Positions 48,708 to 58,379 of a stretch of DNA of 64,000 nucleotides are shown piece by piece. The DNA is from Psychrobacter glaciei (GTDB taxonomy: Bacteria; Pseudomonadota; Gammaproteobacteria; Pseudomonadales; Moraxellaceae). Under the pieces are notes generated by a model, which saw nothing but the letters and a program-made list of their open reading frames with translations, searched no databases and was not told the origin of the DNA. The number at the start of each line of letters is the position of its first letter. Position 1 is the first letter of the stretch. The stretch is taken from contig NZ_BMZR01000001.1 of the NCBI RefSeq assembly GCF_014652895.1, positions 1 to 64,000 on the forward strand, in the 5' to 3' direction. A program made the position numbers and the translations under genes.

Positions 48708-49322
48708 TTAATTCAGAAATCTTAACCCAGAAGTTTTTAGTGCCCATACCAGCTCTACAAAGGCACGGCTATTGGTCAAAGGTTCGCCATCGATGATGAG
48801 AACGTAGCCAGCATTATCTATCCATAAAAACACAAAGCTGGTCTCAGGAATGAGCAGGTCAACTTGCTGAAAGAATGAGATAGCTTGGCTTTCTACTGCC
48901 CACCCACGTTGCTTTTGTCGTAGCATAAATCCTGAAAAATCAGCCGCCGCCACACTGAGCATATCTGCTTCTTCTTGGCTGTAGCCAATACGTGCCAAGC
49001 AAAATCCTTCATCAGAGCCAATGGCAGCACGGCGTTTGCCCGATAAGCTGGCAACCACATAGGGCAAAAACTGATCTAGTGGCAGATTGGGCGCTGGTAA
49101 CAGAAGAGACAGTTTTTCAATCCAGCCATGTTCTATAAAGCGCTGTAGCCAAGTGTCAGAATAACGCTGGAGCCAATCAGCAGCGAGCAATGTCTGATCG
49201 TAAGACAATAAATCCTGTAATGCTAGCTGCTCAGCAGTCGGTTCATTTTGTGAAAATGCTTCAAAAATACCGGCTGGGGTCAGAGTTAGATACGTTTTAT
49301 CAGCATTTAAATAAGAAGACAT
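48708..49322 (-). CDS. Unknown protein, last gene of the Roadblock cluster
   Basis: A 204-residue cytoplasmic protein of no named family. No membrane segment, signal peptide or metal motif is seen. Notable segments are DQFLPYVVASLSGKRRAAIGSDEGFCLARIGY and the C-terminal FVFLWIDNAGYVLIIDGEPL, whose alternating hydrophobic strands resemble a Roadblock/profilin-like sheet. ATGs at 49322 and 49334 are both possible and neither has a clear ribosome site. It lies 128 bp downstream of the 49463 gene in the same orientation. Confidence 0.65.
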   Translation of the reverse strand: MSSYLNADKTYLTLTPAGIFEAFSQNEPTAEQLALQDLLSYDQTLLAADWLQRYSDTWLQRFIEHGWIEKLSLLLPAPNLPLDQFLPYVVASLSGKRRAAIGSDEGFCLARIGYSQEEADMLSVAAADFSGFMLRQKQRGWAVESQAISFFQQVDLLIPETSFVFLWIDNAGYVLIIDGEPLTNSRAFVELVWALKTSGLRFLN

Positions 49323-49462
49323 AGTAACTACCATTATGATGAAGGTTATAGAGTGGCGATAAATTAGTTTTTCATATCGTTGAGTTCAAATAATTTCGAT
49401 ACAAGGAAACCGAGCGCAAGTTATACATTAATATGCTTAGCGAGGATGACGATGTAGCGGAT

Positions 49463-50086
49463 TTATATGGATTTGGCTATAGTTTGATCAAGGTGCTGTT
49501 GGCAATCATCCCAACGTATATCAAACTGCCAATCACTTTTGCCCAAGCGAAACCATACTAAGGAAAACGCCAAACGATCATTGCGCGCGATACAGTGGGC
49601 AAAGAACTCATTTTCGATTTGCTCAATCGTGCCCCAATCTTTGTCATCACGCGCTTGCATTAGCTCCGTCGAGATGTCTTTAGCGATTTCTTTGGCATCA
49701 TCGCTACTGATACGTAACCGTTGTTTTTGCTCATTGAGAGACGGCGATATCAATACACTCCAACGGGTCGCGAGCATACTATTGCGTTGAATATATCTTT
49801 TCTTATCGATACAGTCGCGAAACCCTTGTTGAATATGAGGGTATAGGCGATCTTTGACACGAATGAACAGGTTATTTACATCATAAGGAATGTCATACCA
49901 ACAGCCATAAAAAAAATCTGCAACAGCGCCTTGCAGCGGTTCTCTTTCAGTCAGTAGTAGCGCCGCATTGATACGTTGTTCATGAAAGTGGCGGTTGTTG
50001 GGTGCCAAAAATACTTTGCGTGAGTAAAACCGAAATGCTCGGTGCGCAACTTTCTCATTCTCTTTGATAAGGTCTACATCAGACAT
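49463..50086 (-). CDS. Unknown soluble protein in the Roadblock cluster
   Basis: A 207-residue soluble, mainly helical protein of no named family. Features are a basic N-terminal stretch (AHRAFRFYSRKVFLAPNNRHFHEQRINAAL), an aromatic-rich middle (DFFYGCWYDIPYDVNN), and an Asp/Gln-rich end. The ribosome site AAGGAA lies 7 bases before the ATG. It follows the PhnD-like gene by 11 bp, so the two are almost certainly co-transcribed. Confidence 0.7.
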   Translation of the reverse strand: MSDVDLIKENEKVAHRAFRFYSRKVFLAPNNRHFHEQRINAALLLTEREPLQGAVADFFYGCWYDIPYDVNNLFIRVKDRLYPHIQQGFRDCIDKKRYIQRNSMLATRWSVLISPSLNEQKQRLRISSDDAKEIAKDISTELMQARDDKDWGTIEQIENEFFAHCIARNDRLAFSLVWFRLGKSDWQFDIRWDDCQQHLDQTIAKSI

Positions 50087-50097
50087 AATGGTGTTCC

Positions 50098-50847
50098 TTA
50101 GTCCAGCAAGGTCTGCATCAAATCAATCATAAATTCGGCGTCTTCTTCATTCATCGCCTCAAACCCTTGCGGCATACCAAGTTCAGCTAAGGCATTTTTG
50201 CCATCATCATCGTTATGCAAATTAAGAATCGCTTCTATAAAGATTTGCGCATCTGGAAAATCTTCTTTGATCAGGAGTACATGGCTGATATCTGCCAAAT
50301 CACTTTCGATAAGTACGGAGAGCTGGGTCTTGGTCAACCGCGAAAAGCTATGAAAAATCTCTGCCAAAAAGAACGCGGCTTGGGCATCCCCTTTAATAAC
50401 TTTACGGGCAGCTGCCTGATAGGTTTCAGTGACATCCCATGTCAGATCAGATTCTTCGATATCAACCGCTTCTAGTAATCGCAAACCAATCAGTTTGACA
50501 TCTCGGTTGTCTGCCATGGCGACAGTCGCGCCAGCCTGAATGTCTTCTAAGTGGTTGATGTCGCTATTTGCAGCAGCGGCAATGACCATCTCATCAGACT
50601 TTCCGATAGGGCGGGCGACGGCACGGTAGCCTTGCTCACGGATTAGGGTTGCTGCATCAAAGGGATTGGCGTAAATGACCTGAATGTCACCCGCATTAAT
50701 GACTTGCTCTTGCTCAGCATGTGATGCGGGGATGTTCAAGTGCATATTTAAGTTGGCACGTTTTTGAATCAACGTATTGAACATGTGCCAGCCTGCAAAA
50801 CGCTCAGGTGAAAAATCTGGGGCGATTAACATATTGTGTGTCGTCAT
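50098..50847 (-). CDS. Cytosolic PhnD-like periplasmic-binding-fold protein
   Basis: A 249-residue protein with the layout of PhnD-type (phosphonate/phosphite) binding proteins: FSPERFAGWHMFNTLI, VIYANPFDAATLI, MVIAAAANSDINHLEDIQ, AAFFLAEIFHSFSRL. It has no signal peptide or lipobox and no transporter genes nearby, so it is expected to bind a ligand inside the cell as a sensor. It lies 3 bp from the PAS gene before it and 11 bp from the next gene, a tight operon. Confidence 0.75.
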   Translation of the reverse strand: MTTHNMLIAPDFSPERFAGWHMFNTLIQKRANLNMHLNIPASHAEQEQVINAGDIQVIYANPFDAATLIREQGYRAVARPIGKSDEMVIAAAANSDINHLEDIQAGATVAMADNRDVKLIGLRLLEAVDIEESDLTWDVTETYQAAARKVIKGDAQAAFFLAEIFHSFSRLTKTQLSVLIESDLADISHVLLIKEDFPDAQIFIEAILNLHNDDDGKNALAELGMPQGFEAMNEEDAEFMIDLMQTLLD

Positions 50848-50850
50848 GAT

Positions 50851-51345
50851 TTAGCCTTCCTCGTTTTGTTTCATTTGGGCATATTGCGCCATTGCCGCTT
50901 CGATTTTGCTGCGTGATGGCTTGCGTCGTACGGATGTATAGCCGACGGTTTCGCCGTGACGAACGTTAGGTACGACGGTTGCATAGACCCAATAATGACT
51001 ACCATCTTTGCACAAGTTTTTGACGTAGCCATGCCATTTTTTCCCTGCTTCGGCAGTGTCCCACAGGTCTTTATAAGCCGCTTTTGGCATGTCAGGATGG
51101 CGCAAAATATAATGCTGCTGGCCAATCAATTCATCGACATGGTAACCGCTAATCTGAACAAAAGCATCGTTGACGTGTGTCAGTACGCCATCCAAATCGG
51201 TACGCGATACAATCAATTTACCATCTGGATAAGGGCGTTCGATACCAGTGTCATAGACAGTACGCGACGTGCCATCATGGTAAGTCAGGGTAATCTGTTC
51301 GGCAGGCATATCAGGCTTGTGTGCATCAGGGATTGGAGAACCCAT
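50851..51345 (-). CDS. Aer-type PAS domain protein
   Basis: A 164-residue stand-alone PAS domain of the Aer/redox type. The core is LIVSRTDLDGVLTHVNDAF, ISGYHVDELIGQQHYILRHPDMP, WHGYVKNLCKDGSHYWVYATV. The HPDMP and YWV segments are those that line the FAD pocket in Aer. There is no HAMP or methyl-accepting domain. The ATG at 51345 has AAGGAG at a good distance; the upstream in-frame ATG at 51360 does not. A redox or oxygen input role is likely by family. Confidence 0.85.
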   Translation of the reverse strand: MGSPIPDAHKPDMPAEQITLTYHDGTSRTVYDTGIERPYPDGKLIVSRTDLDGVLTHVNDAFVQISGYHVDELIGQQHYILRHPDMPKAAYKDLWDTAEAGKKWHGYVKNLCKDGSHYWVYATVVPNVRHGETVGYTSVRRKPSRSKIEAAMAQYAQMKQNEEG

Positions 51346-51369
51346 GGTCATCTCCTTCATTGGTCATTA

Positions 51370-51477
51370 TGTAGTCAATCCTCTATAAATTGGATAAGGT
51401 GTCAGCCTTGCTTAGTCTACTACTCGTAGTACTTTCACTCGACTTCCTTGTATCCAAATTATGTTGAATCGACTATA
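51370..51477. repeat. TATAGTC repeat, subtype C, copy 1 (108 bp)
   Basis: Ends TGTAGTCAATCC / CGACTATA. It is similar to 58180-58286. It lies between the Roadblock and PAS genes, inside the cluster. Confidence 0.8.
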
Positions 51478-51522
51478 TTTATAGTAATTAAAAAGCTAAT
51501 AAATTCAATAAGCAGTCGCCGA

Positions 51523-51885
51523 TCAAATCAGCTTTGCAAGGGCTTCTGAGGCACGTTTGATATCTAAGAATATCAAACCAAGCTTGGCATTTGGTTTTGC
51601 CATAATAGTGAGTACCGCCTCATCTCCTGATGACGTCATAATAACGTAGCCTTTTTCACCCTGAATCATAATACGATCGATACTGCCACGTGCCAATTCA
51701 CGACCTGCACGATCACCCAACGATAATAATGCTGCTGACATAGCACCTACACGGTCTTCATCGATACCAGTTGGTAGAGCTGAAGCAATCATCAGACCAT
51801 CGTTAGAGATTAGGGCAGATGCTTCAACATCTGCCGATGAGCTGTTTAGGTCTTCTAGTATCTGTTGAAATGAATCGGTACGCAT
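51523..51885 (-). CDS. Roadblock/LC7 domain protein
   Basis: A 120-residue single Roadblock/LC7 domain: ILEDLNSSSADVEASALISNDGLMIASAL, DRVGAMSAALLSLGDRAGREL, MIQGEKGYVIMTSSG, LGLIFLDIKRASEAL. In bacteria such proteins act on small Ras-like GTPases (MglB on MglA) or as scaffold dimers. No GTPase gene is present in the window. It heads the five-gene minus-strand cluster. Confidence 0.9.
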   Translation of the reverse strand: MRTDSFQQILEDLNSSSADVEASALISNDGLMIASALPTGIDEDRVGAMSAALLSLGDRAGRELARGSIDRIMIQGEKGYVIMTSSGDEAVLTIMAKPNAKLGLIFLDIKRASEALAKLI

Positions 51886-52427
51886 ATCGCTTTCTCTGTA
51901 CTGGTGATTGGTTTGTATTTATGAACTAGCTGAATTAGCTAGAAATATCCTTGTTATAAGAAAGGTATTATAATTCCTTACTAGTAATATTGATATACAT
52001 TTGCTCAATAAAAAGCGAATTTTTTGGTATTTTTTACCGTTTATCATCAAATATTTTCCTTTTGTCTTTATTTTTTAGAGAGAAATGACATTTTTCTATT
52101 ATGTCTAGTCGATGAGCGGTTAAACGTAACAGCTTAAATTTAGCCAACAAAAATTGCTTATAGAGTTTTATGATGGAGATATTTACTAGACTTATCAGTC
52201 TTAAAGATGATATATAGTTGTAAGATGAAAAATGTTGTCACTTCTAAATTTGCCATATAAGCACAAATTCAGTCAGCTTTTTTAATCCCATTTGTCTCTA
52301 TACAGAACCTTGTATAGGGGCGATTTCAGTTTTACGTTAGCGTCCGTAATCCTCTTATCCGTTGTGATATGACGTGACGTTGACGTAAGTAAATATGATC
52401 CCCAGTTTTATCCTAAGGAAGAGATGT
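51886..52427. other. Divergent intergenic region Roadblock gene / gdhA
   Basis: About 540 bp, AT-rich, between divergent genes. No repeat, palindrome or RNA gene recognised. It should contain promoters for both directions. Confidence 0.4.
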
Positions 52428-53774
52428 ATGAGTATCAGTCAGGCCATCGAAAAAATCGAAGCACGTTATGCGCATCAGCCAGAGTTTATTCAAGCAGTAA
52501 AAGAGGTGGCGATTACGATTCAACCTTTATATGATGCTCATCCTGAATATAGTGCATTGAAAGTATTTGAGCGTTTGGTGGAGCCTGATCGGGTATTTGG
52601 TTTTCGTGTCAATTGGGAAGATGATAAAGGCGACGTGCAAGTCAATCGTGGCTGGCGTGTGCAGTTCTGTAATGCTTTAGGCCCTTATAAAGGTGGTCTT
52701 AGATTCCATCCTACCGTCAATCAGTCGGTATTAAAGTTCTTAGGCTTTGAGCAAATTTTCAAAAATGCCCTAACTGGCTTGCCTATTGGTGGCGGTAAAG
52801 GTGGGTCAGATTTCGATCCTAAAGGTAAAACGGACAGTGAGATTCGCCGTTTTTGCTACGCCTTTATGCGTGAGCTGCATCATTATGTGAGCAAAGACAT
52901 GGATGTGCCTGCTGGTGACATCGGCGTCGGTGGTCGAGAAGTCAGCTACATGTTTGCGATGTATAAAAATTTAACACGCGAATCAACAGGTGTTATCACT
53001 GGAAAAGGCGTGGGCTTCGGTGGCAGCTTGATGCGTACAGAAGCGACTGGCTATGGTGCGGTTTATTTCTTAGAAAATATGCTTCTCGCCCAAAATGACA
53101 CGCTCAAAGGTAAAAAGGTGCTGATATCAGGGGCAGGTAATGTCTCATTGCACGCTGCCGAAAAAGTGAATGCACTTGGTGGTATGGCAATAACTGTGTC
53201 TGATTCGCAAGGGACGTTGTATGATGAAAAAGGCCTCAATCAAGAAAAAATAGATTGGCTCAAAAAACAAAAACAACAGAACAAACCATTAGCAGATTAT
53301 GTTGATGTTCATGGTGGAGAGTGGCTTGCCAAACAAAAACCGTGGCAGTTTAAGGCTGATATTGCGATTCCATGTGCCACTCAAAACGAAGTCAATGAAG
53401 CTGACGCCAAACTGTTCGTCGAAAATGGTGTGAAGTACGTGGTCGAAGGCGCTAATATGCCGCTCACTGCTGAAGCGATTGATCATATCCGTTTGCACCG
53501 AGTCCATTATGCACCTGGTAAAGCCGCTAACGCTGGCGGGGTTGCGGTATCTGCGCTTGAGATGTCGCAAAACTCTGTACGTCAATATCAAACCTTTGAG
53601 CAAGTCGATGAGCGTCTAAAAGGTATTATGAAAGATATCCACGACAGTGCTGCGAACGCTTCAGAACAATATGGTCAAACTGACAATGGTTATGTCGACT
53701 ATATGGCTGGTGCCAATATGGTTGGTTTCAAACGTGTGGCTGATGCGTTGGTCGCTTTTGGTATTTTGAACTAG
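52428..53774 (+). CDS. gdhA: Glutamate dehydrogenase
   Basis: 448-residue hexameric-type glutamate dehydrogenase that interconverts 2-oxoglutarate plus ammonia and glutamate, probably NADP-dependent by length and sequence type. The catalytic Lys lies in GGGKGGSDFDPKGK, a second landmark is MDVPAGDIGVGGRE, and the cofactor fold is ISGAGNVSLHAAEK. The ATG at 52428 has AAGGAAGAG upstream. A terminator follows. Located next to the hut genes, whose product is glutamate. Confidence 0.95.
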   Translation: MSISQAIEKIEARYAHQPEFIQAVKEVAITIQPLYDAHPEYSALKVFERLVEPDRVFGFRVNWEDDKGDVQVNRGWRVQFCNALGPYKGGLRFHPTVNQSVLKFLGFEQIFKNALTGLPIGGGKGGSDFDPKGKTDSEIRRFCYAFMRELHHYVSKDMDVPAGDIGVGGREVSYMFAMYKNLTRESTGVITGKGVGFGGSLMRTEATGYGAVYFLENMLLAQNDTLKGKKVLISGAGNVSLHAAEKVNALGGMAITVSDSQGTLYDEKGLNQEKIDWLKKQKQQNKPLADYVDVHGGEWLAKQKPWQFKADIAIPCATQNEVNEADAKLFVENGVKYVVEGANMPLTAEAIDHIRLHRVHYAPGKAANAGGVAVSALEMSQNSVRQYQTFEQVDERLKGIMKDIHDSAANASEQYGQTDNGYVDYMAGANMVGFKRVADALVAFGILN

Positions 53775-53829
53775 TCTTACTTATATGGGTTAAACAAGCC
53801 TTAATAGTTGGTTCATATGGACAAATAGC

Positions 53830-53863
53830 AAAGCCCCAGTCGTTGAATGATTGGGGCTTTTTT
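53830..53863 (+). terminator. gdhA terminator
   Basis: AAAGCCCCA / TGGGGCTTTTTT stem and loop of 13 nt, 55 bp after the gdhA stop. Confidence 0.85.
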
Positions 53864-53886
53864 AATGGCGATAAATCAAGATGAGT

Positions 53887-54095
53887 TATAGTCAGTTCAG
53901 AATAATATCGATATATTACTCGTTATAGTCAAAGAACTCTAAAATGGGTACAAGGCAGCCGACTGTAGATTGTACAAGTAGTACATTTAAGGAGGGTAAC
54001 GCCGTAGCGGTTTAGTAGTTCACCGACTATAGATGCGACTGGTATAAATTTTCCTTGCTTGCTGCTATCACAGAGGCTACGAAAAATTCATCCCA
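53887..54095. repeat. TATAGTC repeat, subtype A, copy 3, interrupted
   Basis: Left part 53887-53923 and right part from 54032 match subtype A (TATAGTCAG...AATATCGATA; then CCTTGCTTGCTG...CAGAGGC). They are split by the subtype B copy at 53924-54031. The right end is degenerate, so the exact limit is uncertain. Confidence 0.7.
53924..54031. repeat. TATAGTC repeat, subtype B, copy 3, nested (108 bp)
   Basis: Inverse orientation of the copies at 22300 and 34962, with ends TATAGTCA / CGACTATA and the GGGTAACGCCGTAGCGGTTT stretch. It is inserted in a subtype A copy, most simply at a TA. Confidence 0.85.
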
Positions 54096-54132
54096 GCCGC
54101 ACTGTCTCTGTTTTAAAGTAAATCCACTCTAG

Positions 54133-55473
54133 CTATACTATCTCGCGCCATTTACCTTGAACCATAATGCCTTGGATAGGATTTAATCCCATCTGGTAAG
54201 CCAAATCCGCAGGACGGGCGATATCCCATAGTGCCAAATCAGCATCACAGCCCACTTCTACTTTTCCTTTATTCGGTAGTCCTAAAGCTTGAGCTGCATA
54301 GACGGTCGAGCCTGCCAGCACTTCTTCGGGTGTCAGGTAAAACAGCGTACAGCCCATGTTCATCGTTAATAACAGCGACGTTAACGGTGAGGTACCAGGG
54401 TTACAATCGGTTGAAATCGCTATAGGAACTTGGTGTTTGCGCAAAGCTTCAATCGGCGGCAACTTAGTGTCACGTAGTGTATAAAACGCCCCTGGCAATA
54501 TCACGGCAACCGTATTGCTAGCCGCCATTTTTTTGATGTCTTCTTCTGATAAGTGTTCTAGATGGTCGCTCGATAGCCCTTTGTATTCAGCAACTAAGGC
54601 ACTACCACCTATATCAGATAATTGCTCAGAGTGCAGTTTGACTGGTAGGTTTAATGAACGAGCCACTTCAAACACTCGTCTAATTTGCTCTGTGCTAAAG
54701 GCGATGTTTTCACAAAATCCGTCGACTGCATCGACTAAGCCTTCTGCATGTAGAATCGGCAGCCACTCGCAGACTTGCTCGATATAGTCGTCCGCATGGT
54801 CTTTGTACTCAGTGGGTAGGGCATGCGCTGCTAGGTAAGTGGTGCTCACATGAATGTCGTATTTTTCTCCTAGCTGACGGGCGACCGTGAGCATTTTGCG
54901 CTCAGTGTTCAAGTCCAAACCATAACCGGACTTGATTTCGATACTGGTAACGCCTTCTTTCATAAGCGCGAGTAGACGTTTTTCACTTTGTGCAAATAGC
55001 GATTCAATACTGGCGGCGCGGGTGGCAGTGACAGTCGCGACAATACCACCGCCTTGTGCTGCAATGTCTTGATAACTAGCACCTTGCAAGCGCGCTTCAA
55101 ATTCATTGCTGCGGTTGCCGCCATAAACGATATGCGTGTGACAATCGATAAGCCCTGGGGTTAGCCATTTGCTATCGACGTCTGTGATTTGATGTTTTTG
55201 ATAATGCGGCAAATAAGCAGTAATTTGCTCCTGTGCACCAATCCAAGCAATTTTGCCGTTTTTAATACCGATAGCCGCGTTAAGTAACTGGCCATATGGG
55301 ATGCTATCAGCCTGCTCATTTGTATCACCACCTGTATTAATACCAAAACCATGCTGCGCTGAAAACGTCGCAAGATTGGCATTGATAATGACATGGTCAA
55401 ATGATGTCATAGTAGATGCATCTAGCGTTTGTTCTATAGGATTTTTCGATATGGAGTTCTTTAATTCATTCAT
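54133..55473 (-). CDS. hutI: Imidazolonepropionase
   Basis: HutI, the third step of histidine degradation (imidazolone propionate to formiminoglutamate). 446 residues of the amidohydrolase fold; metal site [15 protein letters not shown], later [17 protein letters not shown] and [13 protein letters not shown]. The first ~35 residues are longer than usual. AGGAG lies 8 bases before the ATG. It is the last gene of the minus-strand hut group. Confidence 0.95.
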   Translation of the reverse strand: MNELKNSISKNPIEQTLDASTMTSFDHVIINANLATFSAQHGFGINTGGDTNEQADSIPYGQLLNAAIGIKNGKIAWIGAQEQITAYLPHYQKHQITDVDSKWLTPGLIDCHTHIVYGGNRSNEFEARLQGASYQDIAAQGGGIVATVTATRAASIESLFAQSEKRLLALMKEGVTSIEIKSGYGLDLNTERKMLTVARQLGEKYDIHVSTTYLAAHALPTEYKDHADDYIEQVCEWLPILHAEGLVDAVDGFCENIAFSTEQIRRVFEVARSLNLPVKLHSEQLSDIGGSALVAEYKGLSSDHLEHLSEEDIKKMAASNTVAVILPGAFYTLRDTKLPPIEALRKHQVPIAISTDCNPGTSPLTSLLLTMNMGCTLFYLTPEEVLAGSTVYAAQALGLPNKGKVEVGCDADLALWDIARPADLAYQMGLNPIQGIMVQGKWREIV

Positions 55474-55520
55474 AATATGCTCCTAATTATTGTGAAGTCA
55501 GTGATCTTTGTTGGTAAGAT

Positions 55521-56567
55521 CTAAGCGCTAAGTAAGTGCTGCTCTACAATAGTGGCTAGTAAGCGAGCAGCAACTTTGCAGCTACGACTGTCAATATCAA
55601 AGGTAGGATTGATCTCAGCAATGTCTGCCATTTTTACTTTGCCTGATGCCATGATAGTTTTGACCATACGCTCAACAAAACCTAGTTCAATGCCGTAAGC
55701 GGCAGGTGCGCTCACTCCCGGGACAATACTAGATGGTAGGCAATCCATATCGATGGTTAGATATATTATATCGACCTGATCTACAAAGTTTTTGACCCGC
55801 TCAGCAAGTGTGTCCCAAGGCTGATAATGACAGTCTTCATCACTGATAACCTGTACGCCCAATTGTTCAGCGCGATCAAAAAGCGCTGCCGTATTAGAAA
55901 AGCGACTGACGCCGATACAGCAGTAGTGAAAAGGCTGATCGTGTGCGTCAAGATGCTCGGCAATTTGGCGAAATGGTGTCCCAGAAGTCGCTACATCCGA
56001 CTGACGAATATCAAGATGGGCATCAAAATTAATGATCCCGATAGTAGGTGTGACATTGGCATTTTTCGTATTTTCTAAGGCCTGCCACAACCCTAAAAAG
56101 CTACCATAAGCAATGGCATGACCACCGCCCAGTCCGATGGGTAATCCACCTTGCTTAACGATAGTGCTCACTGCATCGGCATATTTAATCTGAGCTTGCT
56201 CAAGGGTGCTCTCGGCAAAGCCATCATTATCATCACAATAAATGTCGCCAGCATCACCCAATAAGGTTGATAATTGACCATCAAAACGTTGTTGTAAATC
56301 AGCGATGACTGGCAGCTTAGCAAAAGCTCGACGAATCAATGGCGGGGCAGCTCTAGCACCCACGCGGCCCTGATTGCGTCTGACGCCTTGATCACATGCA
56401 AAGCCAATTAGCCCAATATTTTGATCCTCGTAAGGCTGAGAAAGTTGATACCAATAGCGGGCACGCGCAGTCTCAAATGGCTCTGCACGTCCTGTCCACT
56501 GGGTCATATCAGCAGGTGTATGGCTAATGCGTGTGGTATTCGGTGTTGTTGTTCTCGCTATTGTCAT
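55521..56567 (-). CDS. hutG: Formimidoylglutamase
   Basis: HutG of the arginase/ureohydrolase fold, hydrolysing formiminoglutamate to glutamate and formamide. 348 residues; Mn-binding segments GLGGGHAIAYGSF, INFDAHLDIR, and LTIDMDCLPSSIVPGVSAP. The ATG at 56567 has GGAG at a good distance. Its presence, with no HutF, places the locus in the four-enzyme pathway variant. 8 to 23 bp from hutH. Confidence 0.95.
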   Translation of the reverse strand: MTIARTTTPNTTRISHTPADMTQWTGRAEPFETARARYWYQLSQPYEDQNIGLIGFACDQGVRRNQGRVGARAAPPLIRRAFAKLPVIADLQQRFDGQLSTLLGDAGDIYCDDNDGFAESTLEQAQIKYADAVSTIVKQGGLPIGLGGGHAIAYGSFLGLWQALENTKNANVTPTIGIINFDAHLDIRQSDVATSGTPFRQIAEHLDAHDQPFHYCCIGVSRFSNTAALFDRAEQLGVQVISDEDCHYQPWDTLAERVKNFVDQVDIIYLTIDMDCLPSSIVPGVSAPAAYGIELGFVERMVKTIMASGKVKMADIAEINPTFDIDSRSCKVAARLLATIVEQHLLSA

Positions 56568-56590
56568 CGCCGTTCTCCGCAAATTAATAT

Positions 56591-58153
56591 TTATTTAGAC
56601 TCATACCAGTTGCTGCGTAGTGACTGCCAGTGTTCAGCAAGCGTACCGTCTAATACTAACTGCTTGGCCGCTTCAATATCAGGGGCGAGGTAGCGATCTT
56701 TGTCATAGAAAGTCACTTGCTCACGTAGTTTCTGATGTGCCACAGTCAACGGCTCTGAAGTGTCTAGTCCGCGATGAAAATCGATACCTTGACCAGCAGC
56801 TAATAGCTCAATGCCAATGATGGTCGCGGTGTTTTGCGCCATCTCGTATAGGCGGCGTGCGCAATAGGTGGCCATAGACACATGGTCTTCTTGGTTGGCA
56901 GAGGTTGGGATACTATCGACGCTACCAGGATGGGCGATAGATTTATTCTCTGAAGCCAGTGCTGCGGCGGTCACATGAGCAATCATAAAGCCTGAGTTCA
57001 CCCCAGCGTTATCAACCAAGAATGGCGGTAAGCCACCTGACAGAGTTGCATCGATTAGCAAAGCGATACGGCGCTCAGACATAGAACCAATCTCGGCAAT
57101 TGCCAAGGCTAAAATATCAGCGGCAAAAGCGACTGGCTCAGCATGGAAGTTACCACCTGATATGGCGACAGGACCATCTTCGTTATTAAAGATAAGTGGA
57201 TTGTCAGTTACCGCATTGGATTCGATTAATAAGGTTTTCCCTGCTTGGTTGATGATATCAAGACAGGCACCCATGACTTGCGGCTGACAGCGTAAGCAGT
57301 AAGGGTCCTGAACTCTATCGTCTTGTTCGCCATCGTGTGAGGCACGAATAGCGCTACCTTTGATTAGCTGACGATGTGCTTTGGCGATTTCGATTTGACC
57401 ATGATGGCCACGTACTTCGTGAATACGCGCATCAAACGGTGAATCGGAGCCTTTGGCAGCATCAATCGACAGTGAGCCGACAATGGTAGCTGTTTCAAGT
57501 AAATCACGTGCCAAGAAATAACCACGTAATGCCAGTGCAGTTGATACTTGCGTACCGTTGATCAGTGCAAGGCCTTCTTTGGCTGCAAGAGTAATAGGCT
57601 CAAGTCCATGCTGGGCTAGAGCGTCAGCAGCAGGCACTTTTTTACCAGCAACAAAGACATCACCTTCACCCATCATCGCAAGTGTCATGTGTGACAAAGG
57701 GGCTAAATCACCAGATGCGCCAACTGATCCTTTGGCTGGGATATTTGGCGTGATTTGATTATTAATTAAGGCCAGCAAACTATCTACTACCTCGCGACGT
57801 ACGCCAGAAACACCTTGAGCCAAACTGGCAACTTTCATCACCATAATCAGTCGTACTACGCCGGCAGGAAGTGCTTCACCAGTACCCACTGAGTGAGAAA
57901 CGATCAGGTTACGCTGAAGCAGCTCAAGCTGATCATCACTGATACGTGTTTTTGCTAACAGGCCAAAACCCGTGTTGATGCCATAGGCACTTTTGTCTCG
58001 TGCAATGATGGTACGCACATCTTCGTGTGAGGCATCTATTGCGGCATAAGCACTCTCAGGTAGTGTAAATATGACAGGCTGCTCATAGATATCACGTAGC
58101 ATTTTAAAGCTAAGCTGGCGAGGGTGTAAGGTTAGTTGTTTGATGTCGTTCAT
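56591..58153 (-). CDS. hutH: Histidine ammonia-lyase
   Basis: HutH deaminates histidine to trans-urocanate. 520 residues. The MIO cofactor triad is Ala146-Ser147-Gly148 in GSVGASGDL. Other landmarks are [25 protein letters not shown], and [11 protein letters not shown] in the form [12 protein letters not shown]. The ATG at 58153 is preferred (AGGA upstream); an in-frame ATG at 58180 touches the edge of the adjoining repeat. Confidence 0.96.
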   Translation of the reverse strand: MNDIKQLTLHPRQLSFKMLRDIYEQPVIFTLPESAYAAIDASHEDVRTIIARDKSAYGINTGFGLLAKTRISDDQLELLQRNLIVSHSVGTGEALPAGVVRLIMVMKVASLAQGVSGVRREVVDSLLALINNQITPNIPAKGSVGASGDLAPLSHMTLAMMGEGDVFVAGKKVPAADALAQHGLEPITLAAKEGLALINGTQVSTALALRGYFLARDLLETATIVGSLSIDAAKGSDSPFDARIHEVRGHHGQIEIAKAHRQLIKGSAIRASHDGEQDDRVQDPYCLRCQPQVMGACLDIINQAGKTLLIESNAVTDNPLIFNNEDGPVAISGGNFHAEPVAFAADILALAIAEIGSMSERRIALLIDATLSGGLPPFLVDNAGVNSGFMIAHVTAAALASENKSIAHPGSVDSIPTSANQEDHVSMATYCARRLYEMAQNTATIIGIELLAAGQGIDFHRGLDTSEPLTVAHQKLREQVTFYDKDRYLAPDIEAAKQLVLDGTLAEHWQSLRSNWYESK

Positions 58154-58179
58154 AGGGGTAATCCTAGTGTTGTAAGCCA

Positions 58180-58286
58180 TATAGTCATTCCACTATAAAG
58201 GTATTACAGCGTTAACCTCGCTTGAAGTATTACATATACATCTACACTCGGTTGCCTTGTACTACTTTTAAATTGAATCAACTATA
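58180..58286. repeat. TATAGTC repeat, subtype C, copy 2 (107 bp)
   Basis: Ends TATAGTCATTCC / CAACTATA. It occupies most of the 226-bp gap between the transporter gene and hutH inside the hut operon. Confidence 0.75.
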
Positions 58287-58379
58287 TGGGTTATATTATT
58301 TTTAATGGGTGTCTTTGCTAAAATGGCGTTTTTTAAGTATTTTTAGTTAACGTAATATGTATTATCGGGTTTCAATTTT

